From JANXDG01 sp964561135 (GTDB taxonomy: Bacteria > Elusimicrobiota > Endomicrobiia > DTEH01), in assembly GCA_964561135.1 (NCBI GenBank), contig CAZLOB010000022.1, positions 8,708 through 72,707 of the forward strand: a stretch of 64,000 bases of DNA, read 5' to 3'. The notes below the pieces were generated by a model. The model was not told the origin of the DNA, searched no databases, and saw only the letters and a list, made by a program, of their open reading frames with translations. Made by a program: the position numbers and the translations under genes. Positions 36,788-45,458 of this stretch are shown piece by piece (within the stretch, counting starts at the first letter, position 1; the number at the start of each line of letters is the position of its first letter).

Positions 36788-38068
36788 ATGGAAAAAGTTG
36801 TCACTGTAGGAACAGTTTTAAAATCTGCTGGGAAAAAAGCTATTGAAGAAGAAAAAAAGTCTTTAGAAGAACTAAAAAATCTAGTTGCTACTGCGAATGG
36901 TATTGTGATAAAATCTTTTTTAGTAAAACGTGATAAAATTGACCCTGCTTATTACATCGGGAGAGGAAAAGCAGAAGAAATTAATGATTTTATTGTCCAA
37001 AACAATATTCGTACAGTTGTTTTTGATAACGAACTTTCTCCTGCACAAATAAAAAATTTAGAAGAAGTAATATCAGCAAAAATTGTAGATAGAACAAGGT
37101 TAATACTTGACATTTTTGCACAACGAGCACATACAAAAGAAGCACAACTCCAAGTAGAACTTGCTCAACTTCAATATATGCTACCACGTCTCACTCAAAA
37201 AGGTATCTATATGGACAACCAAGTAGGTGGGATAGGTACAAGGGGACCCGGAGAAACAAAACTTGAATATGACAGACGTAAAATTATGCAACGTATCGAA
37301 AAAATAAAAGAAGAACTTAAAAAAGTTGTTGTTGCACGAAATGAACAAAAAAAGTTAAGAATGGAAACAAATATACCTTTAATAGCGTTAGTAGGTTACA
37401 CTAATGTTGGTAAATCAACATTGTTTAACACTATTCTTAAATCTTCTTCTGCATATACAGATGACAAACTTTTTGCAACTTTAGACCCGTTAATAAGAAA
37501 AGTAGTCCTTCCTACAAAAGAAGAATTTTTGCTTGTAGACACTGTAGGGTTTATAAATAAACTGCCACATCATTTAGTAGAAAGTTTTAAGTCAACTTTA
37601 GAAATTGTTAAAGATGCAACATTATTATTAGAAATTATTGACATAACTGACGAAGATTATCATAAAAAAGAACTATTAGTAAAAAAAATTTTGGAAGAAC
37701 TAAACGCAGATAAAATTCCTATTATAAAAGTTTACAATAAAATCGATCTCTTAGATGAAAGATTACAAAAGGTATATATAAAAAAATTAAACAAAGAAAA
37801 GACAAGTGTTGTTATTTCAGCAAAGACAGGTTTTGGAATCGAAAAATTACTCAAAAAAATACTTTTCTTTATTGGACAAAATTATGTTACAAAAACAATA
37901 AATGTTCCTAATAAATATTTTGAACTCTTGAATTTTATTAACAAACATTGCAAAGTAATTTCTTATAATATAAACCACAATCTATTAAATATAAAAATTT
38001 CAACAACAAAAGAAATTTATAATAAAATAATAAAAATGCTAAATGAATACACTGTTCACAATACCTAA
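36788..38068 (+). CDS. hflX: Ribosome-associated GTPase HflX
   Basis: A 426-residue GTPase that splits stalled or resting ribosomes in other bacteria. The N-terminal HflX domain has YYIGRGKAEEI and VFDNELSPAQIKNLE. GIGTRGPGETKLEYDRR is the family signature, followed by a coiled segment and the G domain: G1 GYTNVGKSTLFN, G3 DTVGFINKLPHHLVESF and G4 NKID. The miaA-hflX neighbourhood recurs in many bacteria. The last 26 bases overlap pgsA. Confidence 0.94.
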   Translation: MEKVVTVGTVLKSAGKKAIEEEKKSLEELKNLVATANGIVIKSFLVKRDKIDPAYYIGRGKAEEINDFIVQNNIRTVVFDNELSPAQIKNLEEVISAKIVDRTRLILDIFAQRAHTKEAQLQVELAQLQYMLPRLTQKGIYMDNQVGGIGTRGPGETKLEYDRRKIMQRIEKIKEELKKVVVARNEQKKLRMETNIPLIALVGYTNVGKSTLFNTILKSSSAYTDDKLFATLDPLIRKVVLPTKEEFLLVDTVGFINKLPHHLVESFKSTLEIVKDATLLLEIIDITDEDYHKKELLVKKILEELNADKIPIIKVYNKIDLLDERLQKVYIKKLNKEKTSVVISAKTGFGIEKLLKKILFFIGQNYVTKTINVPNKYFELLNFINKHCKVISYNINHNLLNIKISTTKEIYNKIIKMLNEYTVHNT

Positions 38069-38588
38069 TTTGTTGTCTATATTACGAATGTGTTTTACAT
38101 TTTTATTTGTTCACAGTTTGTTGAATGATAAAATTACTAAATCTATTCTATTTTTAAGTATATGTATTCTTACTGACTTTCTTGATGGATTTTTTGCACG
38201 TGTCTTTAAACAGAAAACAAAAATAGGTGTTTTATTAGACCCGCTTGCTGATAAAGTTTTAGTTATATCAACATTAATAGTTTTAATGGTAAAAAACTAT
38301 TTACCATGGTGGTTCTTTAGTATAATAATTATACGAGAAACGTTAGTTATCGCAGGCTGGATCGTTACATACCAACATACACCACAATCTTTTCCAAAAC
38401 CACGTTTCTTAGGAAAAGTTTCAATAGCATTGTTAATGATAACTTTAATAATCGTAGTTTTAAATATCCATCTACAATACGAAATTGTTTCTGATATAAT
38501 AAATGAACTATTTTTTTTAACATCAGTTTTTGTCACAGGTTCTTTGGTTGATTATATTGGATACGCTAGAAAAGTTTTCTCAAAATAA
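38043..38588 (+). CDS. pgsA: CDP-diacylglycerol-glycerol-3-phosphate 3-phosphatidyltransferase
   Basis: A membrane enzyme of 181 residues with the CDP-alcohol phosphotransferase motif DFLDGFFARVFKQKTKIGVLLDPLADK (D-G-x2-A-R-x8-G-x3-D-x3-D, shown here at residues about 40-66). It makes phosphatidylglycerophosphate. It is followed by plsY and gpsA, so three steps of phospholipid synthesis sit together. It overlaps hflX by 26 bases. Confidence 0.9.
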   Translation: MNTLFTIPNLLSILRMCFTFLFVHSLLNDKITKSILFLSICILTDFLDGFFARVFKQKTKIGVLLDPLADKVLVISTLIVLMVKNYLPWWFFSIIIIRETLVIAGWIVTYQHTPQSFPKPRFLGKVSIALLMITLIIVVLNIHLQYEIVSDIINELFFLTSVFVTGSLVDYIGYARKVFSK

Positions 38589-38607
38589 AATTTTGTTATA
38601 AAAGATA

Positions 38608-39192
38608 ATGAAAAATTTTATAATATTTTTTTTATCATACATAATTGGTGGTATCCCCACTGCATTTATATTAACTAAAATCTTTAAAGGAGTAGATATA
38701 CGAACTGTTGGGTCAAAAAATCCTGGCACAACAAATGTGATACGTACAGCAGGATTTTTGTTAGGAGCAATAACATTTATCATAGATTTTTTGAAAGGAG
38801 GAATATCTATATTTATTACAAAAAAATATTTAGGATATGAATTTTTGCCACTAACAATGTTTTTTACCGTGCTTGGGCATACAACATCCCCTTTTCTTTC
38901 GTTTAAAGGGGGAAAAGGTGTTGCAACATTTTTTGGTTCGCTATTTGCAATTTCAACTAATATGTTTATATATAGCTGTATTTGTTTTGCAATTATATTT
39001 TTATTAACACATATTGTGTCAATATCTTCTATTGTTTCAGTATTTTTTTTCTTTTGGTATGTGTTGTTAAAAAATCCAGTTGAGTATCAAGACACAAAAA
39101 TATTTTTTCTATTAACAGTCTTATGGATAATCTATAGACACAAGTCAAATATCAAAAGGTTAATATTAAAAGAAGAAAAAAGGTTGTTTTAA
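38608..39192 (+). CDS. plsY: Acyl-phosphate glycerol-3-phosphate acyltransferase
   Basis: A 194-residue, multi-pass membrane acyltransferase that makes lysophosphatidic acid from acyl phosphate and glycerol 3-phosphate. It shows the PlsY motifs SYIIGGIPTAFIL, VGSKNPGTTNVIRTAG and SFKGGKGVATFFG in order. gpsA downstream supplies glycerol 3-phosphate. PlsX, which makes the acyl phosphate, is not in the window. Confidence 0.94.
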   Translation: MKNFIIFFLSYIIGGIPTAFILTKIFKGVDIRTVGSKNPGTTNVIRTAGFLLGAITFIIDFLKGGISIFITKKYLGYEFLPLTMFFTVLGHTTSPFLSFKGGKGVATFFGSLFAISTNMFIYSCICFAIIFLLTHIVSISSIVSVFFFFWYVLLKNPVEYQDTKIFFLLTVLWIIYRHKSNIKRLILKEEKRLF

Positions 39193-39195
39193 AAT

Positions 39196-40200
39196 ATGAA
39201 AAACATTTTTATAATAGGTGGAGGTTGTTGGGGGGCAACCTTAGCAACAATATATGCTAAGAAGGGATTAAAAATTACCATCTATGAACCTGTTTTGGAA
39301 AACTATAATTATCTTAAACAACATCGTCACCCAAAATTTTTTAAGTATGTAAGTATCCCTGAAAATGTAAACATTACTAACGATGCGAATCAAATACAAA
39401 AAAATGATATTGTTTTTTTAGTAATACCATCAATTTATGTGTTACCAATATTGAATAAATTTAAAAATGTAAATACTAAAGAAAAAATTTTTATTTCTTG
39501 TGTCAAAGGGTTTGAACCAAAAACTTTTAATTCTATCTCAAAAACAATTGCTGAAAGTTTAAAAATTAATAAAGAAAAAATTTTTGTCTTAAGTGGACCT
39601 TCTCATGCTGAAGAAGTTGCTATGGAAAAACCTACAGCAGTATCTTTAGCAGGAGTAAATAAGGATCTGCTTGTTAAATTACAAAAATTGTTAGCAACAC
39701 AAATGTTAAGGATTTATGTCAATACAGACATTGTTGGGGTAGAAATAGCAGGAGCTGTGAAAAATATATATGCTATTGCTGCCGGCATCTGTGATGGTCT
39801 TAAGCTTGGTAATAATGCAAAAGCTGCTTTAATTACACGTTCATTAAAAGAAATGATATTAGTTGGCAACCTTTTCGGTGCAGAAACAAAAACCTTTTTT
39901 GGTTTATCAGGAATTGGTGATTTACTTACAACGGCTTATTCACCTTATTCAAGAAACCGTACTTTTGGCGAATATATTGCTAAATACAAAAACATAGAAA
40001 AAGCAAAACAAAAAATTCATACTTTTATCGAAGGTATCTACACTGTAAAAACAATTAATAAAATTGCAAAAAAATATTCTCTAGAGTTACCTATTGCAGA
40101 AGAAGTTTATAAAATTATATATAAAAACAAACCGCCAGAACTTTCAATAAAATCTTTATTAACAAGACCGTTAAAAGAAGAGTTTAGTTGGTTAAAATGA
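39196..40200 (+). CDS. gpsA: Glycerol-3-phosphate dehydrogenase (NAD(P)+)
   Basis: It reduces dihydroxyacetone phosphate to glycerol 3-phosphate for lipids. The 334 residues contain the nucleotide loop IIGGGCWGATLATIYA, SCVKGFEPKTFN, the LSGPSHAEEVAMEKPT substrate motif, the catalytic lysine in AGAVKNIYAIAAGICDG and GLSGIGDLLTTAYSPYSRNR. It starts three bases after plsY and its end overlaps the HU start by ATGA. Confidence 0.95.
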   Translation: MKNIFIIGGGCWGATLATIYAKKGLKITIYEPVLENYNYLKQHRHPKFFKYVSIPENVNITNDANQIQKNDIVFLVIPSIYVLPILNKFKNVNTKEKIFISCVKGFEPKTFNSISKTIAESLKINKEKIFVLSGPSHAEEVAMEKPTAVSLAGVNKDLLVKLQKLLATQMLRIYVNTDIVGVEIAGAVKNIYAIAAGICDGLKLGNNAKAALITRSLKEMILVGNLFGAETKTFFGLSGIGDLLTTAYSPYSRNRTFGEYIAKYKNIEKAKQKIHTFIEGIYTVKTINKIAKKYSLELPIAEEVYKIIYKNKPPELSIKSLLTRPLKEEFSWLK

Positions 40201-40481
40201 ATAAAAATGATTTAATTAAAATATTAACACAATATACTTTAACAAAAAATGATGCAAAAAAGTTTGTAAATATTATTTTTGACTCAATAAGAGATGCTTT
40301 GTTATCTGGTGAAAAAGTTGTGATACAAAACTTTGGTAGTTTTATTCCAAAATTTTATAAATCAAAAAGAATGTATAATCCAAAACAAAAAAAATACGTT
40401 GTATTAACACCAAGAAAAAAAATAAAATTTACTCTTTCTAAAAAATTTTTTGCAGCGTTAAACTTAAAAGAAAAAAAGTAA
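40197..40481 (+). CDS. HU/IHF-family DNA-binding protein
   Basis: A 94-residue nucleoid protein read from ATG 40197, which gives an ATGA overlap with gpsA (a TTG nine bases earlier is less likely). NKNDLIKILTQYTLTKNDAK forms the helical body, IQNFGSFIPKF is the conserved core and RMYNPKQKKYVVLTPRKKIKF the DNA-gripping arm with its proline. HU bends DNA. Whether it is HU or a sequence-specific IHF type cannot be decided here. Confidence 0.9.
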   Translation: MNKNDLIKILTQYTLTKNDAKKFVNIIFDSIRDALLSGEKVVIQNFGSFIPKFYKSKRMYNPKQKKYVVLTPRKKIKFTLSKKFFAALNLKEKK

Positions 40482-40487
40482 GCAACT

Positions 40488-40850
40488 ATGACTGAAGAAA
40501 ACAAACAACATTACTATACTATCAAAGAGTTTGCAAAAAAAGTTGGTGTTGAAGAATATGTGTTAAGATACTGGGAAAGTGTATTTCCACAATTAAAACC
40601 TTTAAAAACTGAAAAAGGGCATAGAAGATATACAGACGAACATATACCTATTGTAGAAAAAATTAAAGAACTTATGTGGGAAAAAAAATATACTATTGAA
40701 GGAGCAAGAAAGGAATTAAAAGAATTTTTTTCTAAAAAGAAAAATGTGCAATCCACATTATTTTTAGATTTCCAAACTGCAGGTAATAAAAAAATATTAA
40801 ACGAAATTAAAAGTGTTTTAGAAGAAATTTTAAAAATTCTTGAAGAATAG
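40488..40850 (+). CDS. MerR-family transcriptional regulator
   Basis: A 120-residue protein with an N-terminal MerR winged helix: YYTIKEFAKKVGVEEYVLRYWE, then KGHRRYTDEHIPIVEKIKEL. The C-terminal part is a short coiled helix without an obvious ligand domain. Small MerR proteins beside HU/IHF genes are common in several bacterial groups. Targets are unknown. Confidence 0.87.
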   Translation: MTEENKQHYYTIKEFAKKVGVEEYVLRYWESVFPQLKPLKTEKGHRRYTDEHIPIVEKIKELMWEKKYTIEGARKELKEFFSKKKNVQSTLFLDFQTAGNKKILNEIKSVLEEILKILEE

Positions 40851-40852
40851 AT

Positions 40853-41350
40853 ATGATAGAAAATCTTGTACAACTTTTTTCTAATTTACCAAAAGAAGTT
40901 GCAATAATACTTATCTCAGCCATTCCTATAAGCGAACTACGTGGTGCTATACCGGTAGGTATTGGTATCTATAAGTTTAGTGTAACCAAAACATTAACTT
41001 TAGCAATAATTGGTAATTTATCTTTTGTTATACCGTTCTTATGGTTTTTAAACAACTTACATTTGCATTTTATGAAATATTATTACTACAACAAATTTTT
41101 TACTTGGTGGTTCAGTAAAGTAAAGCCAAGAACAAAAAATATTAAAAAATATGAATATGTTGGACTAGCTTTGTTTGTTGCTATACCTTTACCTGTGACT
41201 GGTGCTTGGAGTGGATGTGTAGCAAGCTATCTTTTAGGATTAGACTTTTGGAAATCAGTTGTAGCTATATCAATAGGAGTTTTAATTGCAGCAATAATTG
41301 TGACCGTTATCACTCTTGTTACTACACAAACTATTCAATTAATAATTTAA
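40853..41350 (+). CDS. Small multidrug-export-family membrane protein
   Basis: The 165 residues have about four membrane segments and the family-like motifs SAIPISELRGAIPVGI and ALFVAIPLPVTGAWSGCVASYLLGLD. It fits the putative small multidrug export family (COG2426 type). No transport substrate has been established for these proteins. It starts two bases after merR and is followed by a tRNA gene on the other strand. Confidence 0.8.
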   Translation: MIENLVQLFSNLPKEVAIILISAIPISELRGAIPVGIGIYKFSVTKTLTLAIIGNLSFVIPFLWFLNNLHLHFMKYYYYNKFFTWWFSKVKPRTKNIKKYEYVGLALFVAIPLPVTGAWSGCVASYLLGLDFWKSVVAISIGVLIAAIIVTVITLVTTQTIQLII

Positions 41351-41353
41351 AAA

Positions 41354-41429
41354 GCGGGCGATGGGATTCGAACCCACGACCTTCTGCTTGGCAAGCAGAC
41401 GTTCTTAAACCAGGCTGAACTACGCCCGC
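41354..41429 (-). tRNA. tRNA-Gly (anticodon GCC)
   Basis: Read on the minus strand: acceptor GCGGGCG pairs with CGCCCGC, the D arm is GTTC...GAAC, the anticodon stem TCTGC/GCAGA encloses loop TTGCCAA with anticodon GCC, and the T arm is GTGGG TTCGAAT CCCAT (one mismatch type G-T). The discriminator is T, usual for tRNA-Gly. CCA is not encoded, unlike the tRNA-Pro below. It lies opposite to all neighbouring genes. Confidence 0.95.
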
Positions 41430-41445
41430 ATTTTCCTAGTTTTTT

Positions 41446-41474
41446 AATTTATAAAATCAATAAATAAAAGTCAA
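41446..41474 (-). promoter_or_regulatory. Promoter of tRNA-Gly
   Basis: On the minus strand, TTGACT (41474-41469), a 17-base spacer and TAAATT (41451-41446) precede the tRNA by 16 bases. Expected start is near 41439, leaving a leader of about 10 bases. TATAAA two bases earlier is an alternative -10. Confidence 0.6.
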
Positions 41475-41489
41475 TATTTTTGATTTTAT
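41451..41489. repeat. 10-bp inverted repeat between tRNA-Gly and purH
   Basis: ATAAAATCAA (41451-41460) and its exact complement TTGATTTTAT (41480-41489) flank a 19-base spacer. The left arm touches the -10 of the tRNA-Gly promoter; the right arm lies 33 bases before the purH ATG. It may be an operator, but such AT-only repeats arise easily by chance in this genome. Confidence 0.4.
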
Positions 41490-41522
41490 TTCTAACAAAT
41501 TTAAAACGAAAGGAGAAAAAAA

Positions 41523-43076
41523 ATGAAAAATGCTATAATAAGTGTATCAGATAAAACAAATTTAATAGAGTTTGCAAAAGAACTTAATAATATAGGAATA
41601 AAAATTTATTCAACTGGTGGAACTGCAAAAATTTTAAAAGAGCATAATATCAGTGTTATAGAAATATCTGAATACACTTCTTTTGCAGAAATTTTAGATG
41701 GAAGAGTTAAAACTTTACACCCAAAAATTCACGGTGGTATACTTGCAAAACGAAACAAACAAGAACATATGCAAGAGATTCAAAAATATAATATTACTCT
41801 TTTCGATCTTGTAGTAGTAAACCTTTATCCATTTGAAGAAACTCTACAAAAAACAAATGATGAAGAAGAAATTATTGAAAACATTGATATTGGGGGTGTT
41901 ACACTTATTCGTGCAGCAGCAAAAAATTATAAAGATGTAGCTGTTGTTGTTGACTATAACGATTATCCCGAAGTTATACATAGAATCAAAAATAACACAT
42001 TAGATTTAGAATACAAAAAATATCTTGCAACAAAAGCATTTTTACATACTGCAAGATATGATTCTATAATCTCAAACTGGTTTGTTAAAACTTCAAAAAA
42101 AGAAGTTTTTGATTTTGAAGAAATATCTATCGGACTTAAAAAAGTGTCTAACTTAAGATATGGAGAGAATCCACATCAAAAAGCTGCTTTGTTCAAATTC
42201 GCGTCAAAAACATCAAGTTTAGTTTCTGCAGAAAAGTTGCAAGGTAAAGAATTGTCATATAACAATTACTTAGATTTAGATTCAGCAATGAATATTGTAA
42301 AAAATTTTTCAAATCCTGCTTGTGTTATAATAAAACATAACAATCCTTGTGGTGTAGCAGAAGCAAATACTTTGTTAGATGCATATAAAAAAGCATTAAG
42401 TTGTGACCCTGTTTCTGCATTTGGTGGTATAATTGCTTTTAATTACGAAGTGGACGAAAATACTGCAAAAGAAGTTATTAACCTATTTACAGAATGTATA
42501 ATTGCACCTGCGTATACACAAAAAGCAAAAGAAGTGTTCTCAAAAAAGAAAGATTTAAGATTATTAGTACTACCAGGGTTGATGAATTCAATAACAGAAG
42601 AAATTGAGTTTAGACAAATTGACGGTGGGATGCTTGTTCAATCAAAAGATTTAACTCTGTATAATGAACTTGTATATGTAACAAAACGGCACCCAACTGA
42701 ACAAGAACTTAAAAGTTTAATTTTCGCGTTTAAAGTTGTAAAATATGTAAAATCAAATGCTATAGTGTTAGCAAAAGGAACACAAACTGTTGGTATAGGT
42801 GCGGGACAAATGTCACGTATCGACGCGTTGAAAATTGCCACAATCAAAATGAACCAAATTGATAAAGAAATTTTAGAGTCGTTAAAGGAATATCCACTTG
42901 TTTTAGCATCGGATGCGTTTTTCCCGTTCAACGATGTTGTGAATGAAGCTGCAAAAATTGGTGTTTCTGCTATAATACAACCTGGTGGATCCGTACGAGA
43001 TGCAGATTCTATATCTTTAGCGAATGAATATAATATAGCTATGGTCTTTACCAAAACTCGCCACTTTAAACATTGA
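41523..43076 (+). CDS. purH: Bifunctional AICAR formyltransferase / IMP cyclohydrolase
   Basis: The last two steps of IMP synthesis. The 517-residue protein has the cyclohydrolase domain (ISVSDKTNLIEFA, STGGTAKIL, DGRVKTLHPKIHGGIL) and the transformylase domain (LRYGENPHQKAALF, IIKHNNPCGVAEA, CDPVSAFGGIIAFN, GIGAGQMSRIDA, ASDAFFPFNDVV, IQPGGSVRD). Its formyl donor is 10-formyl-THF, so it depends on the folate pool shaped by folD. SD AAAGGAG (41509-41515) precedes the ATG. Confidence 0.96.
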   Translation: MKNAIISVSDKTNLIEFAKELNNIGIKIYSTGGTAKILKEHNISVIEISEYTSFAEILDGRVKTLHPKIHGGILAKRNKQEHMQEIQKYNITLFDLVVVNLYPFEETLQKTNDEEEIIENIDIGGVTLIRAAAKNYKDVAVVVDYNDYPEVIHRIKNNTLDLEYKKYLATKAFLHTARYDSIISNWFVKTSKKEVFDFEEISIGLKKVSNLRYGENPHQKAALFKFASKTSSLVSAEKLQGKELSYNNYLDLDSAMNIVKNFSNPACVIIKHNNPCGVAEANTLLDAYKKALSCDPVSAFGGIIAFNYEVDENTAKEVINLFTECIIAPAYTQKAKEVFSKKKDLRLLVLPGLMNSITEEIEFRQIDGGMLVQSKDLTLYNELVYVTKRHPTEQELKSLIFAFKVVKYVKSNAIVLAKGTQTVGIGAGQMSRIDALKIATIKMNQIDKEILESLKEYPLVLASDAFFPFNDVVNEAAKIGVSAIIQPGGSVRDADSISLANEYNIAMVFTKTRHFKH

Positions 43077-43086
43077 TAGATGAGAG

Positions 43087-43629
43087 ATGTTTAGAAAAAC
43101 TTTTGTTTTTTTAAGAGTCTTAACTATATTTCTAGTATGTGTTTTACATGTTTTTTCAAAAGAGTTGCCAACAGAACTTTTGGGTTTCCAAATTAATACT
43201 GAATTAAAAAGTGTAAAAAAATCTGTACAATTAAAAAAAATCAAAAATTCGTTTGAAAAAGTTTACAAGGTTTTATATATTGAACAAAGTATTGAAACTT
43301 ATCTTTATTTTTTTAATAAAAAAATTTACAAAATAATTATCTGTTTTTCTGAAAAAGTTTTTGACCAAGAAGATTGGGAAAATATTGTTAGCCAAGCAAT
43401 TTCTTTGTACGATAGACCTAAAAAAGTTTTTGTAACACACAAAAATGGTTTATCACAAGAAGTTTATCTTTGGGAAGATGAAAAAGTAAAATATATCTAC
43501 AAAAAAGTTAGTAAAGAAAATAAAATACAGAATTTTAGTATAGAACTAGTAGATAAACATACTGAACAAAAAATAACACAATTGTCTTTTATAAAAAAGT
43601 TATATCTCAGATTGATTAATTTGTTTTAA
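43087..43629 (+). CDS. Exported protein of unknown function
   Basis: The 180 residues begin with a signal peptide-like stretch (residues about 5-23, FVFLRVLTIFLVCVLHVFS) followed by a lysine-rich, mixed alpha/beta body without cysteines beyond the early ones. No known motif is recognised. It lies 10 bases after purH and five bases before the phosphatase gene, so it is probably co-transcribed with them. Confidence 0.6.
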   Translation: MFRKTFVFLRVLTIFLVCVLHVFSKELPTELLGFQINTELKSVKKSVQLKKIKNSFEKVYKVLYIEQSIETYLYFFNKKIYKIIICFSEKVFDQEDWENIVSQAISLYDRPKKVFVTHKNGLSQEVYLWEDEKVKYIYKKVSKENKIQNFSIELVDKHTEQKITQLSFIKKLYLRLINLF

Positions 43630-43634
43630 AAACA

Positions 43635-44426
43635 ATGAAAAACTTTCTTATAAATTTAGTAAAAACAGCTGGAAGAATTTTGCAAAAATATTATTATTCA
43701 GATATATCACAGTTGTCATTAAAATATAAATCAAAACATAATCCCGTAACAAAAGCAGATAAAGAAGCTGAAGAAATTATAAAATATATGATATCTAAAA
43801 AATTTCCTAACGATAAATTTATATGTGAAGAAAGTTGTCCTACAGTTGACAAACTTAATAAAGAACAAAGATACTGGGTGATAGACCCACTTGATGGTAC
43901 CGTAAATTTTTCACACAAACTTCCAATATTTTGTATCTCAATTGCTATAATAGAAAATAACGATATTGTTGAAGGAATTGTATATAATCCTATAACAAAA
44001 GATTTGTATTATGCAAAAAAAGGATGTGGAGCGTATAAAAATAATAAAAAAATACTTGTATCTAAAATAAAAAATTTGTATAATTCTTTATTAGTAACAG
44101 GTTTTCCATATTATACATATAAAAATCCACAACGGGTGTTTAAATTGTTTAACAAATTTGCGATTTCTGCACAAGCAGTACGTAGATTAGGTTCAGCAGC
44201 GTTAGACCTTTGTATGGTAGCCGAAGGTATCTTTGAAGGATTTTGGGAAGAAAACTTGCAAATATGGGATGTAGCAGCAGGATCTTTAATTGTTAAAGAA
44301 GCTGGAGGAGAAGTAACAGATTTTTTTGGTAAAGATAATTATTTGTTTGGTAAAACAATAGTTGCAACAAACGGAAAAATACATAAACAAATGTTGAATA
44401 TTATAAGCAAAACAGTCAAAAGTTAA
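43635..44426 (+). CDS. suhB: Inositol-monophosphatase-family phosphatase
   Basis: A magnesium-dependent sugar phosphatase of 263 residues. Metal-site motifs: VTKADKEAEE, the glutamates in FICEES, WVIDPLDGTVNFSHKLP and IWDVAAGSLIVKEAGG. The family includes inositol-1-phosphatase, fructose-1,6-bisphosphatase and the transcription antitermination factor SuhB. Substrate cannot be fixed by sequence. Only five bases separate its stop from tRNA-Pro. Confidence 0.88.
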   Translation: MKNFLINLVKTAGRILQKYYYSDISQLSLKYKSKHNPVTKADKEAEEIIKYMISKKFPNDKFICEESCPTVDKLNKEQRYWVIDPLDGTVNFSHKLPIFCISIAIIENNDIVEGIVYNPITKDLYYAKKGCGAYKNNKKILVSKIKNLYNSLLVTGFPYYTYKNPQRVFKLFNKFAISAQAVRRLGSAALDLCMVAEGIFEGFWEENLQIWDVAAGSLIVKEAGGEVTDFFGKDNYLFGKTIVATNGKIHKQMLNIISKTVKS

Positions 44427-44431
44427 GAAGA

Positions 44432-44512
<81 letters not shown>

Positions 44513-44542
44513 AAGAAAATTATTTTTATTTTTTTACTTAAA

Positions 44543-45202
44543 ATGAAACTGAAACAAATTAGTGAATTTTTACCACGGGAAAAACTTTTAAAATACAACA
44601 GACCCGATAAACTCAAAAATGAAGAGTTGCTTGCTATCATCCTTAGAACTGGAACAAAAAATTACAATGTGTTAACTTTAGCAAAAAAAATTTTAAAACA
44701 ATATGGTAAAGAATTACCTTATGTTTCAGTAAATGAGTTAAAAAATTTTTTAGGTATAGGTGAAGCACGTGCATGTAGTATTGTTGCATGTTTTGAACTT
44801 GGTAAACGTTTGTTAAGAGATAAAAAGACATATCTTTATCTTACACCGAAAGATGTATACGAACGACTTTCAGAATACAGAACAGCTAAAAAAGAATATT
44901 TTTTTGTGTTTTACCTCGACAGTAGAAACCAAGAAATAAAATGTGAAGTTGTAAGTGTTGGGATTTTAAATTCAAGTTTAGTACATCCAAGGGAAGTGTT
45001 TGAACCTGCAGTGAAACATCTTGCATGTCAGATTATTGTTGCACATAATCATCCATCAGGTTGTTTAGAACCGTCAAAAGATGATCTTGAGATTACACAA
45101 CGTTTAATAAAAGCAGGTGAAATACTTGGTATAGAACTGTTAGATCATGTTATTGTTGCTAAAAACGGATATTTTAGTTTTAAAGAATATAAACTTATGT
45201 AA
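44543..45202 (+). CDS. radC: RadC-family (JAB/MPN) protein
   Basis: The 219 residues include a helix-hairpin-helix region (ELKNFLGIGEARACSIVACFELGKR) and a C-terminal JAB domain with the metal motif AHNHPSGCLEPSKDDLEIT. RadC was once linked to DNA repair, but its real role is unsettled. The N-terminal LKNEELLAIILRTGTKN is typical. It follows tRNA-Pro by 32 bases. Confidence 0.93.
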   Translation: MKLKQISEFLPREKLLKYNRPDKLKNEELLAIILRTGTKNYNVLTLAKKILKQYGKELPYVSVNELKNFLGIGEARACSIVACFELGKRLLRDKKTYLYLTPKDVYERLSEYRTAKKEYFFVFYLDSRNQEIKCEVVSVGILNSSLVHPREVFEPAVKHLACQIIVAHNHPSGCLEPSKDDLEITQRLIKAGEILGIELLDHVIVAKNGYFSFKEYKLM

Positions 45203-45226
45203 CAACAAATTGTTGAGGTTAAACAT

Positions 45227-45424
45227 ATGAAAGAATGTAAAATAAATGAAAATCTTAAAATTTGTCCATGCAGTTATCCAGTGTGTTCCAGAAAAGGTAT
45301 TTGTTGTGAATGTTTGCATTACCACAGAGAAAGAGGGGAACTGCCAGCATGTTATTTTTCACCAAAAGTTGAAAAAACATACGACAGAAGTATCGAAAAT
45401 TTTATAAAAAATTATAAAAAATAA
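45227..45424 (+). CDS. Small cysteine-rich protein (DUF6485-like)
   Basis: A 65-residue protein with eight cysteines: CKINENLKICPCSYPVC, RKGICCECLHYHRERGELPAC. The spacing suggests one or two metal sites (zinc or iron-sulfur). It resembles the small DUF6485 family of anaerobic bacteria, whose role is unknown. It sits between radC and the aspartokinase gene. Confidence 0.78.
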   Translation: MKECKINENLKICPCSYPVCSRKGICCECLHYHRERGELPACYFSPKVEKTYDRSIENFIKNYKK

Positions 45425-45458
45425 TAAGTCTCCAAACAATCTAAAGGAAAACCAAAAA

